Below, piece after piece: positions 11,917 to 23,319 of a stretch of 64,000 nt of DNA. Position 1 is the stretch's first letter, and every line of letters begins with the position of its first letter. The DNA comes from Fallopia convolvulus (lineage: Eukaryota; Streptophyta; Magnoliopsida; Caryophyllales; Polygonaceae): assembly GCA_964016875.1 (NCBI GenBank), contig OZ024724.1, positions 38,897,786 to 38,961,785 on the forward strand. The letters run 5' to 3'. The notes under the pieces were generated by a model. That model was not told where the DNA came from. It made no database searches and saw nothing but the letters and a program-made list of their open reading frames with translations. The position numbers and the translations under genes are program-made.

Positions 11917-13016
11917 GAGCATGGGCAACGGCGAAATTGAAGACGGTTTCGGGGAGTTTCATGGCCAAAAAAATAAAATAAAATGGGTGAAATTCGGGCC
12001 TGAAATTTCGCCAGACGAAATCCACCATTTCAGTTTCGTTCAACAGTGCACATATATAATAGCCAATGGGAGTGTGCCAAGTGGCACTCCCTTTGGCTAA
12101 TTAAATATATAATAGTATAAATTAGTATTTGCTTATTATAACCAATTTTAAATTATTAATAATAAAAATAAATTACACTATAAGTAATATTTTTTTATCT
12201 TTCCATAGATACCAATTTTGTATATATTTGATTCACTTTAAAATTAAATTATTTTTTTGGGTTGATTATTTGTAAAAAACACATATTAATCACTTTTTAA
12301 AATAACTCATGATTTTAACTTATAAAATTAGCTTCATAAAGTTTATCTAATTTATTTTTCACCAATTTTATATATATTAAGTTAAAAATTGGTGCAATAT
12401 ATATAATATATATAAATACATATATCCATTTTAATTTACACCAATTTTTAAAATTAATTGTATCTACCTTATCATTAAATTAATTATATCTATTAAACAC
12501 AATCAATCCTATTTTAAAAGAGTTAGTGTATCTATCCAATTATTCTATTACATACTCCCTCCGATCCAAATTAAGTGTCGTTTTAGCCCTTTAACTTTGA
12601 TCCATTTTATGTGTCGTTTTATATTTTCTAGGCAATTAATTATGAGTGAGTTATGAGAATTGTTATTGGAAGGTTTTTAGTGATTAATGTTATTTATTCA
12701 TTGGTTAAAAATGGTTTTGAGTGGTAAAATTTATAAAAAAAGTTATATTTTTGAGTTTAGTTAATGCTTTTCTTAAATCTTGTGTAGAAGACAAAAACGA
12801 CACTTATTTTGGATCGGAGGGAGTATTAGTTTCATCTGCCCTATGAGAAAAGTAGAAAAGTGGTTTCATGGGTTTCATGGGTTTCATTGATATTTGAGTG
12901 AGTTTCATGAAATGGAATTGGGAGAATTTAAGATGATGTGGATGAGAGAGAAACGGAAAAAGTGAATATTTTTTTGGGTTTCATTGGTTTCACGAGTTTC
13001 ACTAATGCACATGGTC
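11917..13016. mobile_element. Tourist-like (PIF/Harbinger) MITE
   Basis: A TAA duplication flanks it (11914-11916 and 13017-13019). The ends are GAGCATGGGCAACGG on the left and, on the minus strand, GACCATGTGCATTAG on the right. A trinucleotide TAA/TTA duplication with a GRGCATG[TG]GCA end is the Tourist signature. Repeats of GTTTCATGGGTTTCATGG occur near the right end. A Stowaway MITE (12555-12823) sits inside, so without it the element is about 830 bp. Confidence 0.7.
12555..12823. mobile_element. Stowaway MITE nested in the Tourist-like element
   Basis: TA dinucleotides flank a 269-bp element whose ends are CTCCCTCCGATCCAAATTAA and, on the minus strand, CTCCCTCCGATCCAAAATAA. Both continue into AGTGTCGTTTT-type sequence. 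TA target duplication and the CTCCCTCCGT-type terminus define Stowaway. The copy at 59139-59408 is the same family and nearly the same length. Confidence 0.9.
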
Positions 13017-13019
13017 TAA

Positions 13020-13779
13020 GGCCAGAGGGAAGCAAGAGGTTTGCCCTGGCCGATCGATCGCCAATCAATATCAAGGTAGAGTCCATGCACGATTTCTAGA
13101 ACTAAATTGACAAATTACATGGTTTGAACTGGCAACAAAAAGATTTAGAGTTTTTAGTTTTAAATTGAGTTTAGTTAGCTTGAGGCACGTATAAATCCGG
13201 ACTAGCATATAGTACGTGTTAATAATGGTGTTATATAATGGTGTTATATGATTTGTGACATCCATGTCCTAATCGTTTGACCAATTAAGGAGTGCGTGCT
13301 TCATGAGATTAATATATAAAAGAGTCTTTTCTATGTCACTATACCTCATGAGAGTATAGTGACAAATTGTTACGTAGGTGAATCAAATATGGTTTTACAT
13401 ATGTACTAATTTATATCAGTCATTGCATAAAAATTATCCATAAATATTGACAATTCCTGACAGAGGACAAAAGGAAGAATGATTCAATAACAAAAAGGGG
13501 AAGATGAAATTGATCAATAAAATCCCACATTTTGTCTCCACAATTTCTCGCCAGAATCGCCACCATCATCACTAAGGAGTGAGCAAAAATATTTGATCCA
13601 TTGATCTGATATGTCGATTCGTTCTATCCGATTCGATAAAATTCGTATCCGAATGAATCACAAAAATGTCTATCCGTATTAATACAATCCGAGAATATTT
13701 TTTTTCGAATAATTGGATCAAATCTAGATTGGGGTTTTGAAGCAAACGAATATCCGATATATCTTATACTATATATATA
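13020..13779. other. Intergenic, no gene recognised
   Basis: I see nothing coding. Degenerate ATCCGATTCG/TATCCG words recur at 13600-13760 but form no clear unit. Confidence 0.5.
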
Positions 13780-14909
13780 GGTAAGTTTTAATAAGACCAT
13801 TCTTAGATTGCTATCTTGTGACGCAATATAGAGCATTAGATTGAACCTAATCTACGGTGGTAATTATAGGGAGTATCAATCTTATTAAGGGGACTTTTGT
13901 ATGCAATAACTACCTAGAGAGATAGATAACTACAATATCTTAAATATGCAAACAAATTAATGGCAATTAAATCTGATATTACGTGATTTTCTCCATCCAA
14001 TCTTACAGTTTCCATTTTAATTTCATATTACAAAAATCCCGTAATTTTAGGAACCATAAAATCAGTTTCCATTCTCACGTTTTAGAAATCTCGCATATGC
14101 ATATACATGAAACCCGTTAAGTATATACATTGTTGTAATTTTTATATACGTGATCATGATCTGTATCGAGTGTATACATGATATTGAACATATTACTTAT
14201 GATATGTAACGAGTGTTTACATTATATTGAACATATGATTCATGGTTTTATATATTTGTATTCATGATTTTAGATTTGAGCAATGATGAAATCCAATTCA
14301 TGTAATAATTTGCTCGAATACTTATATACATGGTTTTGAGTATATATATACATAGTTTTATTTTTCAGTATTCAATGTTTTATATTTGCAATTATGCATT
14401 GCAATTTGTGTATATGGTAGAGCACGTATATACATGGTTTTGAGTATATATATACATGGTTGTAACTATCTATATACATGACTTTACATTCCGTCTCATT
14501 TTTCTTTGGCTTCATTTATACAAGTAATGACAAAGCCACATTAGTGTATATTATACTCCCTCTGTCCCTTAAAATTTGTCCAAAAGTACAAAAATCCCAA
14601 TTTTTAAGAAACATCAAATCTGTGAACAGGAGATGCAGTACAAGACTTTAAAGTGAGAAAAGCAAATGGAAAGGAATCCATGTGCTTTAATTTCAGCCAA
14701 TAGGAAGTCTCCAATTTTTTCCAACAACCAATAGAATTAAAGCATTCACTTTACATGGATTAGTCTTTAAACTTACAGATCTGCCACAATACAAGAACTG
14801 CTTATATAAAGGCTTCACTACAGGTCTAGTAAACCAGAGCAGAAAAAACAGAGCATTAAATTTCTGGAAAAAAAAATTACAGTAACATAAGCATCATCGC
14901 CAGGCCTTT

Positions 14910-16511
14910 ATGGCTTCAACATCATGAAATTTAAGTGAAGCCCCACTTGAAGAAGGTGACGCCCCACCACAGTACACACTTGATCTTAATGAAGAACCAG
15001 GGGACATAGATGAAGATGCACATCAGCAACCAGGGCATCAACAACCAGATTTTGAGCATCACACAACAGAGACAGGGTATCACACAATAGAAGCAGGGCA
15101 TCAAACACCACAGGCAACACATCATCAACCAACAAAGGCCAAGCTCAGCAGTGATAAGAGAGTGCAGATTTTAATGAAGCTCCTACAAATTGCAAATGGG
15201 GGACAGCTTAAAAGGAGTGCCATGAAAGATGTTGCACAACAATTTAATGTATCACCAAGGACTATAGCCAGAATATGGAGCATTTATAAGCAACAAACTG
15301 CTTCAAATCAAAGGCCGAATGTCACAACAAAGTATCACAACAGTGGCAGAAAGAGGATTGAAGTCAAAGCCAGTGAAATCACATCAATAAATATGGGGGA
15401 CAGATCATGCATAAGGGACTTGGCAAGTAAGCTCAACGTTTCAAAGAGCACAACTCATAGATTGATCAAAAGAGGGACCATAAGGCCACATACAAATGCA
15501 CTCAAGCCAGGATTGAAGGATTCAAACAAGATAACAAGGTTAGAATGGATTCTAGATCTACTAAAAGGGGGCACACCAGAAACAAAAGACAATATTACTC
15601 CATGTTTGATTTTGTGCACATAGATGAAAAATGGTTTAATTTGAGCAAGAAATCACAAAGAGTTTATCTAGCACAACACGAGAGGGGAAAATATAGAGCT
15701 GCAAGTTCAAGCAAGTTCATACCAAAGGTCATGTTTACAGCAGCTGTAGCAAGACCTAGGTATAATTCAAAGGGGCATTGTACATTTGATGGGAAGATAG
15801 GTATCTTTCCCTTCACTTATCAAGAAGCAGCAAAGAGGAAGTCCAAAAACAGAGACAAGGGGACTATTGTTACAAAGCTCATAGAATTAGTCAACAAAAC
15901 AGTGACAAGAAACATGTTGATCAATCAGATAGTTTCAGCAATTAAGGCAAAATGGCCACAAGGAGGAGCTCACAAAGTCATTTTCATTTAACAAGATAAT
16001 GCCAAGGCACATATTACTCAAGAAGATCCACAATGGCAACAGGTATATAAACAAAATGGTATCACTTTTATTCTACTTCAACAACCACCAAATAGTCCCG
16101 ATTTGAATATTTTAGACCTTGGCTTTTTTCGAAGCATTCAATCTTTAATGCATAAGAAAATGCCTAGAGATATTGATCACATGTTAGAGGTTGTAAAAGA
16201 AGCATTTTATGAGCTTGATACCAAAACCTTAGGTAATGTGTGGATATCATTACAATATGTAATGAATGAAATTGAATGTTAAAGGAGGCAATGATTATGA
16301 CTTGCCACACGTCAACAAGAAGCGATTAGAAGCTCAGGGAAATCTACCAAGGGAAATACAATCCCCAATGTGGGTTGTAATTCAAGCATGGGACATCATT
16401 AATGGGGTTGCACAAGGAGCATAAGTAGAAGAAGCAACTCAAAATGCAAATGAACAAGCTCAAGGGACTGAAGCTCAAGAAGATGCAGTAGAAGAGAATC
16501 ACTATGTTTAG
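14910..16511 (+). pseudogene. Plant mariner transposase (DD39D), with three stops and two frameshifts
   Basis: The likely start is ATG 14910 (MASTS), with a TGA at 14925. The helix-turn-helix DNA-binding part follows (KDVAQQFNVSPRTIARIW at about 15220-15280, then IRDLASKLNVSKSTTHRL at 15410-15465). The catalytic triad is legible. D1 is in HIDEKWFNLSKK (from 15618). D2 is in QDNAKAH, just after a TAA at 15989. D3 is in SPDLNILDLGFF, where 39 residues separate D2 and D3, the plant MLE signature. The frame shifts near 15590 and again near 16278, after which HVNKKRLEAQGNLPREI and MWVVIQAWDIING are read. A TAA at 16422 precedes the final stop at 16511. The TAA codons replace probable CAA codons. 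The protein cannot be active from this copy. Confidence 0.92.
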
Positions 16512-16630
16512 GGACATTCTATGAAATGTACTGTATCATATTTTGTGCACATAACAAACTTTTGTGTAAATGTATAAGTAAAATGTATCCACTTTTGGGG
16601 ACCTTTTTGAACAAGCAAAATCAGTTTTAG

Positions 16631-17160
16631 CAAATCTCAGATGTCCCCTTATCCATCATAGACACAAGTCATTCTAATTAACTCAATATACAATGGCCTC
16701 GTCAGCTTAGAATAAACTGGTGGCCTAATGCATGAATAGTTAAGTAGAATAACAGAAATTGCATCTCAGGTTCAATTGGCATCATCACTGATTAAAAGGA
16801 AAAAAAATCTCAGATGTCCCCTTCTCCATCATAGACACAACTTAGTCAAATTAACTAAACATACAAAGGCCTCATCAGCTCATATTAAACTGGTTTCCTA
16901 ATGCATGAAGAGGTAATGAGACAAATAGAAATTGCATCTCAGGTTCAATTGGCATCATCACTGATTACATGGAAAATAATCTCAGATGTCCCCTTATCCA
17001 TCATAGACACAACTCAGTCAAATTAACTCAACACACAAAGGCCTCATCAGCTTAAAATTAACTGGTTTCCTAATGCATGAAAAGCTAATTGGACAAACAA
17101 AAATTGCATCTCAGGTTCAATTGGCATCATCATTGATAAAAAAAAAAAATCAGATGCCCC
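16631..17160 (+). repeat. ~170-bp tandem repeat inside the mariner element, three copies plus a stub
   Basis: CTCAGATGTCCCCTTATCC recurs at about 16636, 16809 and 16981, with a truncated fourth start near 17151 (periods 173, 172, 168). Each unit also has GGCCTC(A/G)TCAGCT, CCTAATGCATGAA and TTGCATCTCAGGTTCAATTG. The repeat separates the transposase from the antisense open frame. Confidence 0.9.
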
Positions 17161-17530
17161 CACTGTTAAATAAAATTGCATCTCAGGTTATTGAATAACA
17201 TGCTAGGAAAGGGGACTACAAGTGTGCAAGCAACATCAGAGACAAATATGTTCAATAGTTCACAACATCAGAGCAATATATGCCTCATTCAATAACAAGG
17301 GTCCCATTTAATCACATACTCATCTCAATTGACAAGCAACAACAACTACAACAAGGTCGACAACAACATCGACAACAGATCAATCAACATTAGCCAGCAA
17401 CAACAAGCAACAGAACAAGCATCAGAGCAAGAATCACAGCATGCATCAGAACAAGCATCAGAGTACGCATCAGAGCAAAAGATAGATCAAGCAACAACAA
17501 CAAAGCAAGGATTTAGAAAAGAGGACTTAG

Positions 17531-17977
17531 CTACGCTTCACTCTCAAAATCAAAGACGACACATCCTTCAAGGGACTCTGATTTTTCAGCAACATCGGAC
17601 TCCGACTCATAATCGACAACAACACCCGCCTCTGAATCAACTTCAGGGGACATAATGAGGTCAAGAACTACAGCCCGCAAGTTTCCATCGACGGACGCTT
17701 CCGAATGCTGGGGACTATAGGAGTGGTTCCCGCCGCATGCATCACCCCACTCACACAGTGGATCTTGTGAGCATTTATAACTATTGGAAGCATAAGACGC
17801 TGGAGGATTGGAAAATCTGTCATTAATCCCATTCCAACCCATTTCCTCGAACGTCGCTTCCGAATGCAGGGGACTATAGGAGTGGTTCCCGTCGCACTCG
17901 TCACCCCACTCACACAGTGGGTCTTGTGAACATTCATAATGATTGGAACCAGGAGACGCTGGAGCACCTGAACTCAT
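17531..17977 (-). CDS. Antisense ORF in the mariner with two CCCH-zinc-finger-like motifs
   Basis: This 148-residue open frame runs opposite to the transposase. I do not recognise the protein. It contains two copies of a 53-residue (159-bp) repeat. Each copy has CSQDPLCEWGD[EA]C..NH, spaced C-x5-C-x5-C-x3-H. The second half fits the CCCH zinc-finger consensus C-x-[YFW]-G-x-x-C-x3-H. The C-terminal third is acidic (DYESESDVAEKSESLEG). The start is ATG 17977. On its strand the upstream 300 bp is pyrimidine-rich (CTCTC words), like a plant leader. It may be a second element-encoded gene or a captured host fragment. Another exon could lie upstream. Without homologues, coding status rests on the conserved duplication and the open frame. 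Confidence 0.45.
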   Translation of the reverse strand: MSSGAPASPGSNHYECSQDPLCEWGDECDGNHSYSPLHSEATFEEMGWNGINDRFSNPPASYASNSYKCSQDPLCEWGDACGGNHSYSPQHSEASVDGNLRAVVLDLIMSPEVDSEAGVVVDYESESDVAEKSESLEGCVVFDFESEA

Positions 17978-18876
17978 CTCAAGCCAATCAACTCAAGAGA
18001 ACTCGACAAATCTTTAGGGGACAACCAACACCATCACGATTAAAGGCCAAGAACTCGAGATAGAGAGGCGTTGAGTGAGATCGAGAGGATTCAAGGGAGA
18101 TCGAGAGGATTCAAGGCAAATCGAGAGCTTTTATGCTAGATCCAGCTAAAAACAGAGAGGCATACGAGTGTTTGAGGGAGATTGAGAGGTTTTGAGGGAG
18201 AGTGAAAACCAAAGAGAGCTTGAGTGAGATAATCGACTGAAAATACGAGTGTTTGAGGGAGATTGAGAGGTTTTGAGGGAGAGAGTTCATAGAGATGGAG
18301 AAACCAGAGAGTTGAGAGGGACGAATAAACTGGATCTAGGGTTCAAGAGACGGAGAATGAAGAGAGCGGCACAAGAGAGTTTATTTAGATCTAGGGTTTG
18401 TTCTAGCTCTTTATGCTCAAACAACTGGATCATCAACAATGGACCACCAATCACCGTAATTGGATCAATATTTTTGGACCACATTTGGACCAAAAATGGA
18501 GTAACGATGGGACCACAAATTGGACCCAAAATGCAAGCTCCACTGGTGGCCTTAAAAGAATTTGAATGATCCAAAAAAACATTGATAAATGGTGTTCATA
18601 ACCATGGCAAGAAAATTTGGTTAAGATAAAAAATGGAGATGAACATTTTTTACTATATAAGATTGGTGTGTTGTTTGGTTTTGATTTTAATGGAGATAAA
18701 AAAAATTAAACGTGAAAAATGGAGATGAAAATAGGATGAAATGGGTAAAGATGAAATTAAATGGGGGTAAAATTGTAAGAAAATAAGTGATATAAAAGGA
18801 AAGTTATAAAGGTGGACAAATTTTATGGGACGCCCGAAATGGAATACTGGACGATCTTTATGGGACGGAGGGAGTA

Positions 18877-20415
18877 CTAAAAACTGTAGAAGGCTTAATA
18901 CAATGAGCACAACTCTTTTCCAATGTAGTTTCTCCATTCTTAACAAGCTCCTTGCTTTCATCGACCGTCTTTTAACAATTTCTTTCCAACACCATGGTAG
19001 CCTAAGACAAATCTCAACATCTTCCCCTTATACATCCAATCGGTCAGAATGATTTGATCTCTCATGGCATCATGTTTTTGCACAAGTCGTAAATCCAATA
19101 ACCTGCACATGATCGTGTATAAAGAAGAACATTACCATGTATATACATGTAATAAATCATGTATGTAGCCCAATTAGAACAATACATATGTAAATTAAAA
19201 TTATGCATACAAAAAAAATATTATATCGCAATATCATGTATAAAGAAGAATATTATCATGTATATATGTAAATAAAACCGTGTATATGTAAATTAAAGTC
19301 ATGTAGTGTATTGTCGCATACAAACTATGATTATCATGTAAATGCTTATAATTAAGTTATAACCATTTATACATCCAATAATTGCAATGTAAATATACAA
19401 TAAAATCGTGAATATATAAATTAAAATCATATAAACTTTACATGTAAATACATAAAAATATGTATACAAACAAAGCTTAGCATGTATACAACTAAGTAAA
19501 GTCGTGTATATACACCAATTGGTTCAAAGAAAACCATAAAAAATCGTGTATACAAACATGTATACAAACAAAGCTTAGCATGTATACAACTAAGTAAAGT
19601 CGTGTATATACACCAATCGATTCAGCGACAACCATAAAAAATCGAGATTACATTCAATTCGTACAAAGATACACCAATCGATTATAGATATTACTTTTAG
19701 CAATTTTTTAACTTCTTTTGGGTGCCATTAAACGTTGAAATTGGTCACAAAAACAATGAGATTGACCTCGAAATTTGATTCGTAAGAGATGGAAATTGAT
19801 GCAAAATCCGGCGGTTATAAGTAGATCAGAACAGATTTCAAAATCCGACTAAGTTGTATATGAGCATCTAAAGTTGGTTACATAACTCGAAATTGAATCA
19901 AATTGTGGTAAAATCTAGTATAATTTCCAAACCCTAACTCAAAATCTAGAAAAAAAAAACTATAAAAACGAAATGGATAATCGACTCAATCGATAACTTA
20001 CTTCGATTCAGGGGATGACCGGTAACTTCAACGGGGGAGAGGAAGATCGATAATCAACTCAGCGAACTTGCCTGGAGAAGACGATCGGAGATTAGTCCCG
20101 GAGATTAGTCCCGGAGATGATTCAACAACTCAAAATCGTCGGTGATATCGGAGACGTTTGGAGTATTGAAAGAGAGAGCGAAATATTGAAAACTGACGTT
20201 TGGTTAGATATGGATGTGAATCTAGTTAATTTGTTTTGGAAAGAAAATCACCAAAAAAATCAAAATGGGCCTAAAATTACGGTAGTCCATTTTATCCCAT
20301 GTTTTGCACCTCTACACTAATTTTTACAATCAATCTAAACCGTCCATATTATTTGATCCTATGGCTCCTATTGTGTCATTGTGTAGCAGCCTAAAGGCTA
20401 GTATCACTAGAACCT
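18877..20415. other. Right arm of the large TIR element, no gene
   Basis: It holds TATACATG-rich repeats and, at 19960-20200, a purine-rich leader-like stretch with a short open frame from 20117. A short minus-strand coding-like run at 18930-19060 matches nothing I recognise. Confidence 0.45.
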
Positions 20416-20437
20416 AATACTATATATATATATATAG

Positions 20438-22450
20438 GAGAGGGCTCCAGAGAAACAACAATTATAGAGAAACTAGAGGCGGAATTAGGATCGTTAGATT
20501 TGGGGTAATTAGTGGTTAGGATTTAAGGACTACAATAGCCAATATGGACGTTTTTTAGAAAATAAAATCTTGGATTGATTTAATTATGAAAAAATAAAAA
20601 AAATCATCCCAAATGCGAGATTTAAGGATACGGATATGGAAAAATAAATGTGAAAATTGGTTGGTAGTTACCAAAAAGGAAGGAGCTATTATGTAGGGAT
20701 TTATGTGTTTTTGTAAAAAAAATCAAAATGGAAGTTCCTAAATTTAAGTTATCGTGTAAATTAAAAAATGAAATATTCTAAATCGATTTCATAAAATAAA
20801 TAGCCAATATTACCAAAATGGAAGTTCCTATATTTAAGGGATCGTGCAAACTAAAAAAATTGTGAACACATTCTCGGATATTTTCCGTGTAGTATATTTG
20901 AGTTTACATCTGAATATGTTAGTTTAAATATTGAACAAAACAACATGTGTAACCGAATATTAAGAACACATTCTTGAATATGCCATTGTATTACTAATGT
21001 GATAATTTGACTGAATATGTGAGATTACATATTGAACATACTTTGATGTGTGCTCGATTATACACTTGTACGTAGTACTAATGTAATAATTTGACTAAAT
21101 ATTTGATTTTACATATTGAACATAGCAGGTTTTGTACTCGAATATGCATAGCACATTCTCGAATATGTCGTTGTATCAATATGTTCAATTCAATTATTAT
21201 GTATATTCAGGTTGTTGTTATGTATATTCAAGTTTATTGTCATATACGTTCAGGTTAGTTGTAGTAGTAACGTGATTACATATTGAACATATTATTATGT
21301 TTACATGAATATGCATACCATATTCTCGAATAAGCATTTAAAGTGATAATATTATTATATCTGAATATGTTCTATAAAATATTGAACTAACCAATATGTG
21401 TCAACAAATATTAAGAACATATTTTCGAACATTTATATAAAATATATGAACATTCAATTCACAATATTCAACATGTATAAAATATATTTCAATATTAACT
21501 TCATGGTTTTGAACATATGTATAAAAGAACTTGAATATGTATATAATATATCTGAATATTAAGTACGCAATCTCGAACACGTATACAAAATATCTGAATA
21601 TTAAATTCACTGTACATAAAATGTAAATATATCCGAATATCGACTTCACAATTTTGAACATGTGTATACAAGAACTCGAATATGTAATTAAAGATATCAA
21701 ACATATTAACAATGTAACTGAATTATCATCTTCCACATTCTCTGAATCCACAATAGGAGCATCAACATGCTTGTTTGCTTTTGAATGTTTTTAACCTACA
21801 ACAAATTCAAAAAACTACTCAATTGCAAGTCCTAAATCTAGTACAGTACGTACAAAACTCAAAATTGATGGGAAAACTCTAAATCAGACACTATGAAACG
21901 AGATCAATCAGCAAGTGCAAAATAATACAAACAAACGAAACCCATATTCATTCATAAAACCCATTAGCTTACGGTTTGAGAAGAATTCAAAAAAGCTTTG
22001 TACTCAGGTAGAAAAGGATCGACTAAGAAAAGACGATGGGCTTCGATAGGCTTGGATTATAGAAGAATGGAGATAGATTTCCATCCTAGTTTACGGTTTC
22101 TTCATCTTTTGAATTTTTAGACGAAAAGAGAGCTTTTCATTTTGAAAACTAAATAGGTTAGAGTCTGATATGGAGAGAGATTGAATGATGTTTAATAATT
22201 ATTAATACTAAGTAAAGTAGCATAGATGTTTAATGATTATTTCAACAATTTTGCACTCAACTACCCAATAATAAGGAAATTATCTAGATGAAGTGATGGA
22301 CAAAACATAGTAATATCTTAACGAATTTTTTTTATAGAAATTAACGATGGATGGTTGATCATTAACGTAATGAGATTAATGGGTAACTACTAACTAGCTT
22401 TCAATAATTTATTCTATAATTAGTGATTTAGGGTAATATATCCTATTTAG
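20438..22450. repeat. AT-rich repetitive element with GAATATG / TTGAACAT arrays
   Basis: The left edge follows a (TA)n run and starts GGAGAGGGCTCCAGAGAAAC. A direct duplication of about 89 bp (AAAATGGAAGTTCCTA) occurs at 20728 and 20817. Between about 20860 and 21720 the words GAATATG, CGAATATG and TATTGAACATA recur many times in both orientations. Plan and composition resemble the arms of the element at 13780-20415, suggesting a related non-autonomous family. I could not place a right terminus. Short minus-strand frames here (21401-21751) are by-products of the array. Confidence 0.4.
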
Positions 22451-23319
22451 TGGGCTGTTTCTTTTTACAAATTTATCTATTATTAATCAAAGATAAATGT
22501 GTATATCTTTTTATTATATATGTGTATATAACAAATAGTTGACTTCAAATTAATTAAATTAGTAGACATTTTGGCATATTTTAATATCCCTTGATCAACT
22601 CCAAGATCCATTCGTGGGTGGCCTACCAACATTCTAATTGACACGAATGTAAACTATAAGTAATGTATACGCAGTACGCTTATACCCTATATGTGAAGTT
22701 AACAATTAACTAGCATTATTTGAAGTTGAAACTCATTTTCAACGATAATATAAATAACTAAAATAATAGGTTATACTTTAGATGTTTCTTTAATTAGTTG
22801 ACCTTGTTTAGCAAGTTTTTAGTAATATTTTTTATTAAGATTGATCTTTTATATGTCAAAGACGGCAATTCGCCGGATATAAAATGGACTAAACATTTAT
22901 GTAAATTTTTGGACTAAGAATAGCAAACGAGAGTAGGAATTAGTCATGCTAGGCAAACAAATATTGTTGTGAAAGACGGCATGGGATATATTTAACTAAT
23001 CAATACAGTACTATGAACGATAACTGAGAATTAATTACGTTTAAATAATAAGAATAAATACAATTTGATCTTGTACTAAAAATAAATTGAAAATATGTAC
23101 TAATTAATATATGTTTTTTTTTAATTTGGAGTAATTAGGGATAATATCATCATTAAGTTTTACAATTTGAGTTACTATATTTTTAATAAAAAATTATTAT
23201 ATTTATTTTCTATCCATAAGTATGGTAAGTATAAAATATTTTTTATATCGATAAATATGAAAAATAAAAAAGATTAGCTTAAATATACCAACTATCATAT
23301 TTAGGAGTTTTTATATTAA
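22451..23319. other. AT-rich intergenic sequence, no gene recognised
   Basis: No protein motif, RNA gene or clear repeat was seen. Confidence 0.5.

Larger units (their letters stand above)
14556..18874 (+). mobile_element. Plant mariner-like element (MLE), both termini present
   Basis: TA duplications (14554-14555 and 18875-18876) flank inverted ends CTCCCTCTGTCCCTTAAAAT and, on the minus strand, CTCCCTCCGTCCCATAAAGA. Both arms continue to TTTGTCC/TCGTCC. The 4319-bp element carries a DD39D transposase pseudogene near its left end, a tandem repeat (16631-17160) and an antisense open frame with CCCH-like motifs (17531-17977). The termini are of Stowaway type. Plant MLE transposases are known to mobilise Stowaway MITEs, so this element belongs to the group that could have moved the two Stowaways in this window. 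Confidence 0.9.
13780..20415. mobile_element. Large non-autonomous TIR element split by the mariner element
   Basis: The left end AAGTTTTAATAAGACCA (13782) and the minus-strand right end AGGTTCTAGTGATACTA (20415) align with mostly transition differences. Inner blocks TTAG[AG][TC]TGCTA, GAC[GA]CAATA and ACGGT continue the inverted homology for about 80 bp. Both ends abut TATATATA runs. The arms hold arrays of TATACATG-type words (13990-14500 and 19090-19660), including a direct 100-bp duplication at 19462 and 19561. The 4.3-kb mariner at 14556-18874 accounts for two thirds of the length. No transposase of its own is seen and the superfamily is undetermined. Confidence 0.5.

Noticed and set aside
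17329..17655. Gln/Ser-rich plus-strand frame (EQASEQ repeats) in the mariner element
   Set aside because: It is low-complexity CAACAA/GCATCAGA repeat DNA overlapping the antisense ORF, with no domain.
18273..18574. Two frames of about 95 codons on opposite strands
   Set aside because: Both cover the same region near the mariner's right end. Neither has a recognisable motif, and they are probably chance.
19090..19660. CRISPR-like array
   Set aside because: Repeats are degenerate AT-rich words without constant spacers, in a plant genome.
21401..21751. Minus-strand frame of 116 codons rich in Ile/Tyr/Phe
   Set aside because: It is translation of the GAATATG/TTGAACAT word array, not a membrane protein gene.
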